Translations under genes and position numbers: made by a program
Assembly: GCA_005798445.1 (NCBI GenBank)
Contig: SYJG01000003.1
Coordinates: 1-45,188 of the forward strand
Length of the DNA: 45,188 nt
Origin: Planctomyces sp.
Lineage (GTDB): Bacteria; Planctomycetota; Planctomycetia; Planctomycetales; Planctomycetaceae
Reading direction: 5' to 3'
The notes under the pieces: generated by a model
Told to the model about the DNA's origin: nothing
The model's database searches: none
What the model saw: the letters and a program-made list of their open reading frames with translations, nothing else
Shown here: piece by piece, positions 1 through 8,597 of the stretch
How positions within the stretch are numbered: the stretch's first letter is position 1
How the letters are laid out: each line of letters begins with the position of its first letter

Positions 1-288
1 AACTTAATCTGCGCACACATCGCTGGGACTCCATTCCCAAAGGGCCTTTCCAAAACACACCCAATGAGAACGTCCCAGCGATCTTTTCCTCTACTTCTGC
101 TTTGTTCAGAACCGTTGCGTTTGAGATGAGCGAGCGCCAAATTCCGATGTCGCCTGACTCTTCCAAATCGGGCACCTCGCTTGACCTTTGCCCACTGGAA
201 GAGTCATGCTACGGAAAATGCACTGCACACAGCGTAGTTTTTAGAAAAGCTGTGGCCGGTGCGACAGAAATCGAAATGACACACTCGT
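1..288. other. Left-edge stretch without a recognised gene
   Basis: No convincing coding sequence is seen here. An 11-base inverted repeat (19-29 with 72-82, ATCGCTGGGAC and its complement) could be the terminator of a gene beyond the left edge. A second, longer palindromic element at 149-214 is listed separately. The stretch lies downstream of the stop codon of the minus-strand gene that ends at 289. Confidence 0.4.
149..214. repeat. Dispersed palindromic element, GACTC family, copy 1
   Basis: The arms are GCCTGACTCTTCC near 152-164 and GGAAGAGTCATGC near 197-209, with inner GGGCA and TGCCC halves. The organisation and ends (GACTC core, CTACGG end) match the copies at 2221-2332 and 27309-27372, so this is a diverged member of one family. 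It lies downstream of the minus-strand gene at 289-705. Confidence 0.6.
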
Positions 289-705
289 TTAATTACATGG
301 TAGCGCATATATGGATAAGCAAGTTCCAACGAGCGTCGCGCCGTCACAAATACAAACACCACCTACGATTCCGCAATTACCTTGAAACCACGGACCAACA
401 CAGTAGGTCGCGGGTGATCCATTGGGAGCACACTTCTGGCCCGGATAGTTGAAGAAACATACTTTGTTGGGGAGTGGTGTCGCCGAATTACAATAACCGC
501 AGGAACTGCCAGGACAACCGGCAATTGTATTACAATACGAACTGCCGCTTGCCGCACAAGTTCCCGGTCCCAACAACGTTACACACTTGGCATCGGTTAT
601 CTGCAGCGGCGGAGGAGGTGGTTGGGCATTCAGACTTTCATATGCCAAGCCAAGCAACATCGTTCCGACGCCCAGTATCACCATCATCGAATTGAGCCGT
701 TTCAT
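289..705 (-). CDS. Small secreted cysteine-rich protein, unknown function
   Basis: This predicted 138-residue protein is not a family I recognise. The start at 705 is chosen because an AAGGAGAG ribosome-binding site sits just upstream; the open frame continues further 5' without a comparable signal. Residues 1-28 form a signal peptide (basic MKRLNS, hydrophobic core, end near SLNAQ), followed by a run of five prolines. The mature part is short, glycine/serine-rich and holds 14 cysteines in spaced CxxxC- and CxC-like patterns, which suggests a disulfide-stabilised exported protein. It is followed by the DUF1573 lipoprotein gene on the same strand, 109 bases upstream in transcription order. Export is well supported; the role is unknown. 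Confidence 0.7.
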   Translation of the reverse strand: MKRLNSMMVILGVGTMLLGLAYESLNAQPPPPPLQITDAKCVTLLGPGTCAASGSSYCNTIAGCPGSSCGYCNSATPLPNKVCFFNYPGQKCAPNGSPATYCVGPWFQGNCGIVGGVCICDGATLVGTCLSIYALPCN

Positions 706-814
706 GTCAGTCTCTCCTTTGCTTTGTGAAGTCGTTGAAACAGTCGGACAGTCAGGGAACATTCCCGTAAAACACACTGGCAGAATTTCAGAACAAACTG
801 GTTGCGGCAGCACC

Positions 815-1888
815 TCACGATTTCGTTGGATTGGACAGGAACACACGCAGCGGAATTCGGATCGGTTTCGCCCGTCCCGTCAGGTTCACCACGAGTTCGC
901 CGCGCACGACCTTTGAGGCCACCGGATCGTCGTTTCGTGTCACGCGGACGATCGGAGCCGCACCCTCTTTGGCCGGCGAGAGCAACTCCACAGTGATTGG
1001 CCCACTCTCCTCGAAACGAATGCCCTCCACAGCGGGCAAAGAATCCGTTCCTTCGCCGAGCGATTGATCGTGAAAACCACCAGGCGGCAGTTGGCAGAAG
1101 ATCGAATCGACCAGCCCATGCGGTTGACCGGCGATCTTGGCTTTGACGGGGATCATCACTTCGCGATGCGTGCCATGCACCGTCACTCCGACGAACCGCG
1201 ATTGAAAATCGCCCGCATTCAAACGGGAACCGTCCAGAGACAGCGTCAATTCGACGAACGAATCAGCCGCGTCGCCGCTGACGACCCGCACCTGAGCCAG
1301 GGACTCCGATTCCGGCGTGGCGTGCTCAAATCGAACTGGTGATCCGTCATGCCGTGAGATTTTCACGACGCGCGTCTTGGTTTCATTCTCGGCGAGGATT
1401 CCGAAATCCACGCTCGTCGGCACCAAGTAAAACGCCGGTGACACCTCCACTGTGCCCTGAATTGCCAAGTTCAGAATTGCTGCCGGCTCCGTTTTCAGGC
1501 GGACATTCACAAACTTCAAAAACTTGCCGGGCGGCCCAGCCAGGTTGACCGTCACGCTGACATCTCCCGTTGCACCGGGGGCCAGTTCGGTGGGCGAGTT
1601 CTCGGAAACGATACAACCACAGGTCGGTTCGACCTTCTCGATTTGAACGGTGTGATCCGAGACGTTCTCCAATCGGAAGGTGTGAGCGACCTCGCGCGTC
1701 TTGGTGTTGTCGCGAGTTCCAAAATCCCAAGTCGATTCACGACACAGAATGGTTGCGGATTGGACGGGTTGTGCGACGGCTGACTTGGGAGCTGGTGACG
1801 TCGCGACAGGAGTGGTTTCTTTCCCACATCCGCTAGCCAGCAAGACAAGGAACACACCCATGCCAACACACCTGCGAGAGGTTGTCAT
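815..1888 (-). CDS. DUF1573-domain lipoprotein
   Basis: The 357-residue protein begins with a lipoprotein signal peptide: basic MTTSRR, a hydrophobic stretch and lipobox LASGC with the acylated cysteine near residue 21. Around residues 50-95 it carries the DUF1573 pattern: a WDFGT strand, HTFRLENVSD and the diagnostic PTCGC. DUF1573 is an immunoglobulin-like, ASH/MSP-type fold that is very common in Planctomycetes and Bacteroidetes; its biochemical role is not known. Later repeats (VDFGILAENETKTR near 160) suggest two or three such beta-sandwich units. An AAGGGAG ribosome-binding site precedes the ATG, and a tandem octamer array begins right behind it (1904-1991), so expression could vary with repeat number. 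Confidence 0.85.
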   Translation of the reverse strand: MTTSRRCVGMGVFLVLLASGCGKETTPVATSPAPKSAVAQPVQSATILCRESTWDFGTRDNTKTREVAHTFRLENVSDHTVQIEKVEPTCGCIVSENSPTELAPGATGDVSVTVNLAGPPGKFLKFVNVRLKTEPAAILNLAIQGTVEVSPAFYLVPTSVDFGILAENETKTRVVKISRHDGSPVRFEHATPESESLAQVRVVSGDAADSFVELTLSLDGSRLNAGDFQSRFVGVTVHGTHREVMIPVKAKIAGQPHGLVDSIFCQLPPGGFHDQSLGEGTDSLPAVEGIRFEESGPITVELLSPAKEGAAPIVRVTRNDDPVASKVVRGELVVNLTGRAKPIRIPLRVFLSNPTKS

Positions 1889-2220
1889 GATTGCAACTCC
1901 CTTGTTGCGGCGTTGCGGCGTTGCGGCGTTGCGGCGTTGCGGCGTTGCGGCGTTGCGGCGTTGCGGCGTTGCGGCGTTGCGGCGTTGCGGCGTTCATCGA
2001 ATGTCCACATGGTCGAGAAGTGAATGTGCAGCGAGGAGGGCGAGACTGTACGATCGTTTCCAAGAAATGCAAGCGATCAGTACCAAAAATCCGAACCGTC
2101 ACACAAGCGGTCCAATGTTCGGAGCCTGCGGTGCCCACAACCACTCATCGTCGGGGATCGCCGTCGTGACCAAATCCGGCACGGCATACGGGGGGAGGCG
2201 TCAGTTCGGCCATGACACTC
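1889..2220. promoter_or_regulatory. Upstream region of the DUF1573 gene, with octamer array
   Basis: This non-coding stretch lies between two minus-strand genes and must contain the promoter of the DUF1573 lipoprotein gene, unless that gene is read through from the FHA gene. The octamer array at 1904-1991 ends only about 15 bases from the start codon. I see no convincing -35/-10 pair and no gene in 1992-2220. The palindromic element 2221-2332 separates it from the upstream gene and could act as a terminator. Confidence 0.4.
1904..1991. repeat. Perfect tandem repeat, 11 copies of GTTGCGGC
   Basis: Eleven uninterrupted copies of the 8-base unit GTTGCGGC start at 1904, 1912, 1920 and so on to 1984; a partial GTT follows. 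On the coding strand of the neighbouring gene the unit reads GCCGCAAC. The array lies in the leader of the minus-strand DUF1573 gene, between any promoter and its ribosome-binding site. Perfect short repeats of this kind are prone to slipped-strand copy-number change; an 8-base unit would break reading frames, but here it lies outside coding sequence. Confidence 0.95.
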
Positions 2221-2332
2221 AGAGGCTATCCGAGAACTGGCTTTTCGCCGTAGCCAGACTCTCCGAGTCGGGCAGTTTCTCTCAGATTGCCCGACTCAGA
2301 GAGTCAGGCTACGGACTTCTCGGATAGCCTCT
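2221..2332. repeat. Dispersed palindromic element, GACTC family, copy 2 (possible terminator)
   Basis: Perfect 16-base outer arms (2221-2236 with 2317-2332, AGAGGCTATCCGAGAA) enclose nearly complementary inner arms (2248-2274 with 2288-2314, containing GTAGCCAGACTCTCC). The element runs exactly up to the stop codon of the minus-strand FHA gene (2332-2334), so its RNA could form a strong hairpin and serve as a terminator, although no T-tract follows. The inner arms are shared with the copies at 149-214 and 27309-27372. Confidence 0.85.
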
Positions 2333-5300
2333 CACTCGGTCTTCGGAGAGTTGGACTTGTCGTCGGACGCGGGAGCATCCTTTTTCGGCGGAGTCTCAGG
2401 CTTCTCCTTGTCCCCCTCTTTGGGTTTGTCCTCGGCAGCCGGCTTGTCGTCCTTGGCGGGCTTCTCGACCGGCACGGGTTGAGTCTTCACAGGTTCGGGC
2501 TTCGCGGCCGCCACGAATTCCGGGACGAGTGATTCGATGTGCTGCAAGCTGCCATCGGCGGTGAGCACAACCAACAGATTGCCCACGCGAAGCGGCCCCT
2601 GCGTGGCCACTTGACCGAGCGATATTTTCTGTTCCACCTTGCCGGTCTTCGCATCGATGCGGAGCACGTCACCCGATTGTTGGACGGCGAGCAGGACGTT
2701 GCCGACCAGCAATGGGTTGCCAACCAAACCGACCCCATCGAGATTGCAGGTCCAGAGTGGCTGCTTTGGCTCAGCAGAGTCGAACGCCACCAACCGTTGC
2801 CGAGACACCTCGGCCAGCATCAACGAGTCGGAGATCCAAATCGGTTTTGAAGCCGGACCTCCCAAGTCGATCTCCGCACGAGGCTCCATCGCGGTGACGT
2901 CGAGCACTCGCAGTTTGCCGGCGGCATCGGCGGTCAACAAGCGGCTCTTGTGCAGCGCCGGAGCGACATCGATCGGTTGCGGGAAGTCGATCGAGGAGAC
3001 TGATTGGAAAAACGTCTTGGCTCCCGTGCGATACTGCAGCTTGAGCATCTTGCCGGCGCTGTCGAAGACGAGCAGCGTGTCGTCATCGATCGCCACGAGG
3101 TGCTTCCATTTGCGAACCGGACCTTCATTGTTGGTGTTGACCGGCGCGAGGAAATCATCGCACGGAGGACCACCCGCACGGCCGGCCAACTTCAATCGGC
3201 CGGGAATTGGCAACAGCACTCCGCCGGCAAAACGCAGCGGCGAGCATTCCAGCGGCAGAGGCAGCGCGACCTCGGCTTGTGGAAGAGCGCTGGGACCAAT
3301 CACCCACAATTTGCCTTCGGCTCCGTTCGTCCAGACGGCGACACGGCCCTCCGCCAAAGCCGCGGCCTGCAAAGGTTCGAGAGTGTTCTTCGGCAGTTCG
3401 AGTTGTTTTTCGCTGCGAGCACGAAAACCACCCGTGGTCACTTCATTCGCGCTCAGCAGAAACGTGTCGGCTCCTTCGGTGACACAGACGAGTTGCCCGT
3501 CTGTGCCCTGATTCGCCGCTAACAGACGCGCACCGACGACGGTCTTCCAATTGCTTTCCATCGACTCACCGTCCGCTTGCGTGAGATGCACGGCTTGTCC
3601 AAGCGGCAGTTGACGTCCGACGTACAGATTGCGGCCGATCATTTGCAGCGGCTGAATACTCTGCCCAACGGCGATGGTGGCTTGCTCGTCGAGTTGCAGC
3701 ACGTTGGTCTTGAGCACCACTTTGCGGAGCGCGCCGACCGACAACCAGATTTGGCCGTCGGTGCCGGCCGCAAGATGCGCGGCTCCCGCATGACTGGTCG
3801 GAATTTGTAACGTCGCGATCTGAGCGAGCGTTGTCTGATTCTTGTCGTCCGAAACGTTGAAAACCGTCAATCGCGGCCCGGACGACGCGACGAACAATTG
3901 ATTGCCTCGCAAAATCATTTCGTCGCGGATGTGTCCTTCGACCCGCACTTCAGCGACGTCGGTCAGCCGGTCAGTCGCCTTGGACGCATTCAACACTCGC
4001 AACCGAGAGGTCGTCGCGCGATCGTTCTCGGCCAGCAAGACGTATTGGCCCATCGCCAACGGTGAGGCTTCGACCGTGCCAGGTTGGTGACCGGTTTGCG
4101 AAACGAGTTTGCACTCCAGCGGGCTGAGGCTGAGCGTGTACGCGAACTCCGCTTCGCCGAAGACCAGCAGATGCGCGTTGTCCGTCATTGCGATCGGTGG
4201 AGCAAACAGTCGCTGCGGAAACTTCAGCCGCGACGTGATCCGGCCCGAATCGGCATCGATGCGATAGAAGAACCCTTCCAACGTTGGCAAGTAAATCTGT
4301 CCGTGCGCGACGAGCGGAGGACCAGAGACCGGCTCGACCACCTGCCGCCAGATCAATTCGCCAGTGCGACGGTCCAGCAACACGAGTTGATTCTGTGTCG
4401 TGTCAAAGACGAGGACTGCCGAACGAGACGTTTCGACCGGCACAGGAAAGAACGGCGTGCCAACGCCGACTGTCCGTCGCCAGATCGGATCGCCGGTGAT
4501 GCTGTCGACGGCGAAGCAACTATCTTGACCCAAAGCGAAGATGACGCGATTCGCGGATTGCTCCTCACTGAGCGATCGCGTCCGCACTGCCAGCGTCAGC
4601 GGCTTGGGGAGCGACTTGACGGGATCGTCGGTCTGCACGTCGGGTTGGAATTCCTTACGCAGCACCTGCTGCTTGGCCATCTCCAGCGCGCGACGCAGCG
4701 CGGTGTCGATCTTGGGGTTCACGCTCAGATCGGGATATCGCACGACCAACTTCTGCCGCGTGACGACCGCCGCCAGCGGCAAATTCTTCTTGAGCGACTC
4801 TGTGATCGACGCCAGCGCCTCTTCAAACACGCCGGACTTGAGAATTGCCGCCTCGGCGTCTTCGCGAGCCTTCGCGATTTCCTTTTTCGCTTCGACCGGA
4901 GGCGAGTCTGGCGGGCTGTAACGTTCCAGCAACGTTTCGGCCTCGGTCGAAATCTTCAACAGGTCGCGCTGCTTGTTGACGGCCGCCGCCTTCGGAGTGT
5001 CGAGCGCGATCTTTTTGGCGAACACGACAACGTCATCATGCAACTCGGAAAAATACTTCGCTTCACGATGCTCGGCGACGAACTCGTCCAGTGCCTTGAT
5101 GGCGTTGGCGTAGGCGGGCGAACCGGTCAGCTCTTTATCGACGCGAGCTTTGCTCAACTGCACCCTGGCACCATCGGCTCCGTCGGTCAGGTTGTGGTTG
5201 GGATGAGCCTTGATGAATTCTTCCAGCTTCTGGATACCGGTCGCGAATTGCGCTCCTCGGATTTCCTTGGCCGCCTCGTCGAACTGCCGCCGCACCTGTT

Positions 5301-6441
5301 CGCGGCCAATCATGAACCAGAAGACCAGCGCCACGATCGCCAACAAACCGCCGCCGCCCCCCAAGAACAACACCAACGGCGAGCGCATGACAGTCTGCTC
5401 TTTGAGCCGTTCGTTCTTCGCGAAGAGTGTCCGCAGCGACGTGACCGGTCCTGCATCCGTGTCAACGTCCCGCGATCGCGAATCGGAGTCATCGTCGGCC
5501 GGCTCTTGCCCGGTGTCTTCGGTGGCCTCGTCGACGAGTTCCGCCATCGTCAATTCCGACGTTTCCGGCGAGCCCTCGAATTCTTCATCCGCCCGACGCT
5601 TCAGCCCGAAGCCGGTCTTGGCAGATTTCAACCCTGACTTTTCCCCATCGCTGTCCTGGTTGCGCCTCTCGATTTGTTCGAGGTCATCGTACAAGTCATC
5701 CAGGTCGAGTTGCCCGCCGCCGTCTTGGTCCTGCTGCACCGGAGTGCCTTTGGCCGAAGGACCGTCATCAGACGATTTTGATTTCTTCGCCGGGGCCGAG
5801 GGATCTTCGACGGTCAACACAATGTCCACACTGCCGATGCGGATCAGATCGCGACTCGCGAGCGTCCGCTGCTTGACGAGCGTGCCGTTGACCTCAATGC
5901 CATCATTGGCAGCCGCAGTCATTTCAAACGCTGAGCCATTCCAACTGATCCGCCCATGCAGCGACGCGATACCGTCTTCGTCAACGATGACATCGTTCGT
6001 CGAGTGCCGGCCAATCGAAAAGGGTTGTGACTTGGACAGCTCTCGAATCTCGATGTTCCCCTCGGCATCGCGAATCTCAACCCGACCGGAAACCAACGCG
6101 GGAAACTTCACATCGGGAAACTCGAACGAACTTCCGACACGAGCGCCGCTGGTCGAGACATCTTCACCGTCGTGATCGCCGGAATCATCGTCCGCGAGGC
6201 GTTCGTTCGCTGTGCGTCCAGCGTCGAGCGCGTCTTTCGCGAACGGATTGGGGGTTGTCGGCGGCTTCGAGACCGCGGAAGCCAGCCTATCCACGGGCGG
6301 TGGATCGTCCTGCGCGGAGTCTGCTTCCGCTACGACCTTGGTCTCTTCGCCGCAACGAGGGCACTTGACAATTTGGCCCACCATGCGTCGGGAGACACTG
6401 TTGCGTTTGCGGCAATGCTGGCACAAAAAACGGATCGGCAT
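2332..6441 (-). CDS. Zinc-ribbon / FHA / transmembrane / beta-propeller (PQQ-like) protein
   Basis: A 1369-residue modular protein. Start 6441 is chosen because the zinc ribbon (C7, C10, C27, C30) begins there. An FHA phosphothreonine-binding domain follows at about 118-212, with the expected GR (144-145), S160xxH162 and NG (185-186). Then come an acidic linker, one membrane helix at about 355-378, a helical TPR-like region, and from about residue 640 to 1310 repeated beta strands with PQQ/WD-type units (GDPIWRRTVG, GELIWRQVV). The C-terminus is a Lys/Pro/Glu-rich tail. The inferred topology is a cytoplasmic FHA with an outer-side propeller, so it may link kinase signalling to an envelope process. 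It is divergent from the exbB-like gene at 6675. Confidence 0.8.
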   Translation of the reverse strand: MPIRFLCQHCRKRNSVSRRMVGQIVKCPRCGEETKVVAEADSAQDDPPPVDRLASAVSKPPTTPNPFAKDALDAGRTANERLADDDSGDHDGEDVSTSGARVGSSFEFPDVKFPALVSGRVEIRDAEGNIEIRELSKSQPFSIGRHSTNDVIVDEDGIASLHGRISWNGSAFEMTAAANDGIEVNGTLVKQRTLASRDLIRIGSVDIVLTVEDPSAPAKKSKSSDDGPSAKGTPVQQDQDGGGQLDLDDLYDDLEQIERRNQDSDGEKSGLKSAKTGFGLKRRADEEFEGSPETSELTMAELVDEATEDTGQEPADDDSDSRSRDVDTDAGPVTSLRTLFAKNERLKEQTVMRSPLVLFLGGGGGLLAIVALVFWFMIGREQVRRQFDEAAKEIRGAQFATGIQKLEEFIKAHPNHNLTDGADGARVQLSKARVDKELTGSPAYANAIKALDEFVAEHREAKYFSELHDDVVVFAKKIALDTPKAAAVNKQRDLLKISTEAETLLERYSPPDSPPVEAKKEIAKAREDAEAAILKSGVFEEALASITESLKKNLPLAAVVTRQKLVVRYPDLSVNPKIDTALRRALEMAKQQVLRKEFQPDVQTDDPVKSLPKPLTLAVRTRSLSEEQSANRVIFALGQDSCFAVDSITGDPIWRRTVGVGTPFFPVPVETSRSAVLVFDTTQNQLVLLDRRTGELIWRQVVEPVSGPPLVAHGQIYLPTLEGFFYRIDADSGRITSRLKFPQRLFAPPIAMTDNAHLLVFGEAEFAYTLSLSPLECKLVSQTGHQPGTVEASPLAMGQYVLLAENDRATTSRLRVLNASKATDRLTDVAEVRVEGHIRDEMILRGNQLFVASSGPRLTVFNVSDDKNQTTLAQIATLQIPTSHAGAAHLAAGTDGQIWLSVGALRKVVLKTNVLQLDEQATIAVGQSIQPLQMIGRNLYVGRQLPLGQAVHLTQADGESMESNWKTVVGARLLAANQGTDGQLVCVTEGADTFLLSANEVTTGGFRARSEKQLELPKNTLEPLQAAALAEGRVAVWTNGAEGKLWVIGPSALPQAEVALPLPLECSPLRFAGGVLLPIPGRLKLAGRAGGPPCDDFLAPVNTNNEGPVRKWKHLVAIDDDTLLVFDSAGKMLKLQYRTGAKTFFQSVSSIDFPQPIDVAPALHKSRLLTADAAGKLRVLDVTAMEPRAEIDLGGPASKPIWISDSLMLAEVSRQRLVAFDSAEPKQPLWTCNLDGVGLVGNPLLVGNVLLAVQQSGDVLRIDAKTGKVEQKISLGQVATQGPLRVGNLLVVLTADGSLQHIESLVPEFVAAAKPEPVKTQPVPVEKPAKDDKPAAEDKPKEGDKEKPETPPKKDAPASDDKSNSPKTE

Positions 6442-6674
6442 CGCAATGATTCTCGAAGCACAACGAAACCAGAAAGGAGGAACGCGTCGCAGCGGAGGCA
6501 GGAATCTATCCCACGAAATTCTGAAGCGAAACCCTCCTGAGCCACAGTTGCGGACAACTCTACACCTTGCCCCCTTGATTCCGCACGGGCTGGCGGTTAC
6601 GCCTTTGCTCACTTTCGCGAACCCGTGCCGACACTCGCGAAGCCGTGTTTCAACTCGCTCGGAGATTTCGCTCC
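6442..6674. promoter_or_regulatory. Divergent intergenic region
   Basis: These 233 bases separate the minus-strand FHA/propeller gene from the plus-strand exbB-like gene and must hold promoters for both. I cannot pick out a convincing promoter pair. A GGAG about ten bases before 6675 is the likely ribosome-binding site of exbB. Confidence 0.35.
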
Positions 6675-7400
6675 ATGAATGTCCTTGATTTGGCCCTGAA
6701 TTCCAGCGACAGCCAGATGGCTTTTGTCACGCTCGCTGCCGGTATGACCTTCAACGATATCGCGCACAAGATGGGGGACGCCTGCTTCGGTTTCCTCGGA
6801 ATCAACTTCGTCTGGGGGCTGTACTGCGTGATCCTGTCGTGGCGACGAACGAAGCAGTTGAAGTTTCGCAGCCATCAAGACCAGGAAGAGTTCCTCAATG
6901 AACTGCTGCCGAAATTGAAGTCGGGCGCGTTCGACGAAGCGACGGAAATGTGCGAAGCCAAATCTCTGCGGGCCTTGCCGAGGCTGGTGCTGACTGTCAT
7001 CGCCAACCGCCGCGTCGGCTACGACGGTCTGCGCGAGCAAGTTGGCGAGCTGATCCAGCGCGACCTGATGGGACCGCTCGAACAAAAAATGGGCTGGGTC
7101 GCGACGACGATCAAAACCGGCCCGCTGCTGGGACTGTTCGGGACGGTGTTGAGCATGATCGCGGCGTTCGGTCGCATCGGCACCGGTGAAAAGGTCGCGC
7201 CGCACATGATCGCGCGCGACATCAGTATCGCTTTGATTTGCACGGCGATGGGATTGGCCACCGCCATCCCCTTCAGCTACATCCTGGCGAGCCTCAATAT
7301 CCGCTCGCGCGAGTTGCTCGAAGGAGTCGGCACCGGTATGACGCATGTGCTGGGCTGCTTCCGTCCCGCCAAGAACAAGGTCGCCGCCAATGCACGGTGA
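6675..7400 (+). CDS. MotA/TolQ/ExbB-family proton channel protein
   Basis: The 241-residue product has the layout of ExbB/TolQ: a first hydrophobic segment near residues 35-55 (FGINFVWGLYCVILSW region), a long cytoplasmic helical part, and two later membrane helices. The first of those contains TTIKTGPLLGLFGTVLSM, the family hallmark GLxGTVxGM, and the second ISIALICTAMGLATAIP. These proteins form the pentameric proton channel that, with ExbD, drives outer-membrane or cell-envelope transport. The ATG at 6675 is preferred over an upstream in-frame start because of a GGAG site. The gene overlaps the next exbD-like gene by 11 bases, so the two are translationally coupled. Confidence 0.88.
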   Translation: MNVLDLALNSSDSQMAFVTLAAGMTFNDIAHKMGDACFGFLGINFVWGLYCVILSWRRTKQLKFRSHQDQEEFLNELLPKLKSGAFDEATEMCEAKSLRALPRLVLTVIANRRVGYDGLREQVGELIQRDLMGPLEQKMGWVATTIKTGPLLGLFGTVLSMIAAFGRIGTGEKVAPHMIARDISIALICTAMGLATAIPFSYILASLNIRSRELLEGVGTGMTHVLGCFRPAKNKVAANAR

Positions 7401-7881
7401 ATCCGCCGCAAGGCTCGAATCAGGTTTCAGCAACGGACTGGCGGGCAAGCGGTGTGAAGTCGAAGACCCGGAATTCGACGTCACCGCGATGGTCGATCTC
7501 GTCTCGCTGATGAATATCTACTTTTTGGTTTCGTGGGTCATGGCGATGGCCAACGAAGTGGACTTGCCCGCCGCCAAGCACTGTGTGGCCGGTGATCCGG
7601 AGACCTCAGTCATGGTGATCGTGAAAAAAGGAGATGAACGCGGCTCCTCGGTCGTCATCGGCGAAGACGGCGACGGTGAAGTGCTGACCGATCGAGCCGT
7701 CATCCTGCAAAAAGTCACCGAAGCGGTGAAAGCCGGAGCAAAAGACGCCAAACCGAAGGACACCTTGCTGATCAAAGCGGAGAAGGAAGTCCCGTTGAAA
7801 GACATTTCTCACATTGCCAGTGCCGCTTCTTCCACCGAAGGCATCAAGCTGCGACTGGCCGTGTTGGAAAAGGACAAGTGA
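7390..7881 (+). CDS. ExbD/TolR-like protein 1
   Basis: A 163-residue protein with the ExbD order: a short cytoplasmic N-terminus, DVTAMVDLVSLMNIYFLVSW near residues 30-50 as the single membrane helix with its conserved Asp, and a periplasmic domain (VVIGEDGDGEVLTDRAVIL, then TLLIKAEKEVPLKDI). In the family the membrane Asp is the proton-carrying residue; here MVDLV supplies it. The start overlaps the exbB-like stop by 11 bases. The membrane segment is more divergent than that of the second ExbD downstream (LMNIYFL instead of the usual FxLLIFF), so the two ExbDs may form a heteromeric stator partner. Confidence 0.82.
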   Translation: MHGESAARLESGFSNGLAGKRCEVEDPEFDVTAMVDLVSLMNIYFLVSWVMAMANEVDLPAAKHCVAGDPETSVMVIVKKGDERGSSVVIGEDGDGEVLTDRAVILQKVTEAVKAGAKDAKPKDTLLIKAEKEVPLKDISHIASAASSTEGIKLRLAVLEKDK

Positions 7882-7889
7882 TCGACAGG

Positions 7890-7948
7890 AGGATGGGCAC
7901 TCTTGCCCGTCCTGTGTCGCTGACAATCAGCGTTGGGCAAAAGTGCCC
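7890..7948. repeat. Inverted repeat between the two exbD genes
   Basis: A short hairpin (AGGATGGGCA 7890-7899 with TGCCCGTCCT 7904-7913, one G-T pair, 4-base loop) forms half of a larger inverted repeat: GGGCACTCTTGCCC (7895-7908) against GGGCAAAAGTGCCC (7935-7948), one mismatch. It lies 8 bases after the first exbD stop and 19 bases before the second exbD start. A related GGCACTCTTGTCC occurs near 13370. It may modulate the ratio of the two ExbDs; there is no T-tract for classical termination. Confidence 0.7.
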
Positions 7949-7966
7949 GACCTTCAGGAATCTCAA

Positions 7967-8578
7967 ATGCGGTTGCAGTGCCCCCAATGTGGAACCGAGC
8001 GACACGTCGATGACGACAACCGTGACGACGTTGTGCTCTGCACTGGCTGCCGCGCGAAGCTCCGTGTTCCGGCAACGCATCAAACGTTGGAATCCGATGC
8101 GGACGACGACGATTCCGACGCAGACGCTCCACTGTTTTCCGGAGGAGACGACGAAGGAAAGTACGCGGACCTAGTGGATATGACGGCGATGGTGGACATC
8201 GTCTTCTTTCTGCTGATCTTCTTCATGATCACAACCGCGTCCGGCATTATCTCGTGCATTAACATGCCAGAGACCAAGCAAGAAGGCGCTCCAACGGCAT
8301 CCCGTCGAACGGCCGCCGACCTCGACCAAGACAGCGAGTGCGTCGTCGTCCGCGTCGACAGCCAAAACCGCATCTTCATCGACGATGTCGAATTCCCGAC
8401 CGAAGCCGATCTGCGCGGCCGCTTGCGCAGCGCGCTGGCCTTGAACGCCAAAAAGCTACTCGTCAAAGCGCACGGCGACGCGTTCAACGGCACGTTCGTG
8501 ATGATCCAAGACCTCGGCTACGACCTCGAATTCAAAGAATTCATGCTTTCGGTCGCCAAAGAAGAAGAGCCGCAGTGA
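7967..8578 (+). CDS. ExbD/TolR-like protein 2 with N-terminal zinc ribbon
   Basis: A 203-residue protein. The start at 7967 follows an AGGA site and places a zinc ribbon at the N-terminus (CPQC at 5-8, CTGC about 25-28). An acidic linker leads to a typical ExbD core: DMTAMVDIVFFLLIFFMITT, with the conserved membrane Asp and a strongly hydrophobic helix, then a periplasmic domain (VVVRVDSQNRIFIDDVEF, KLLVKAHGD). ExbD with ExbB and TonB couples proton flow to envelope transport. A zinc ribbon ahead of ExbD is unusual and echoes the zinc-ribbon N-termini of many membrane proteins in this window. It follows the first exbD after an 85-base gap that holds an inverted repeat, and is convergent with the gene at 8598. 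Confidence 0.85.
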   Translation: MRLQCPQCGTERHVDDDNRDDVVLCTGCRAKLRVPATHQTLESDADDDDSDADAPLFSGGDDEGKYADLVDMTAMVDIVFFLLIFFMITTASGIISCINMPETKQEGAPTASRRTAADLDQDSECVVVRVDSQNRIFIDDVEFPTEADLRGRLRSALALNAKKLLVKAHGDAFNGTFVMIQDLGYDLEFKEFMLSVAKEEEPQ

Positions 8579-8597
8579 GCAGCGCCCACGACGCCCG

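Noticed and set aside
1904..1991. CRISPR array
   Set aside because: Units are 8 bases with no spacers; this is a simple tandem repeat.
1891..2169. Open frames reading through the octamer array, giving LRRCGVAA repeats
   Set aside because: The 8-base unit stays open in all frames and so produces repeat proteins by necessity; no ribosome-binding site or conserved domain supports a gene.
4084..5637. Long plus-strand open frame (517 codons) inside the FHA/propeller gene
   Set aside because: It mirrors the antisense strand of a clearly real protein with FHA and zinc-ribbon motifs; its product is Arg/Gln/His-rich without any family motif, typical of antisense frames in GC-rich genomes.
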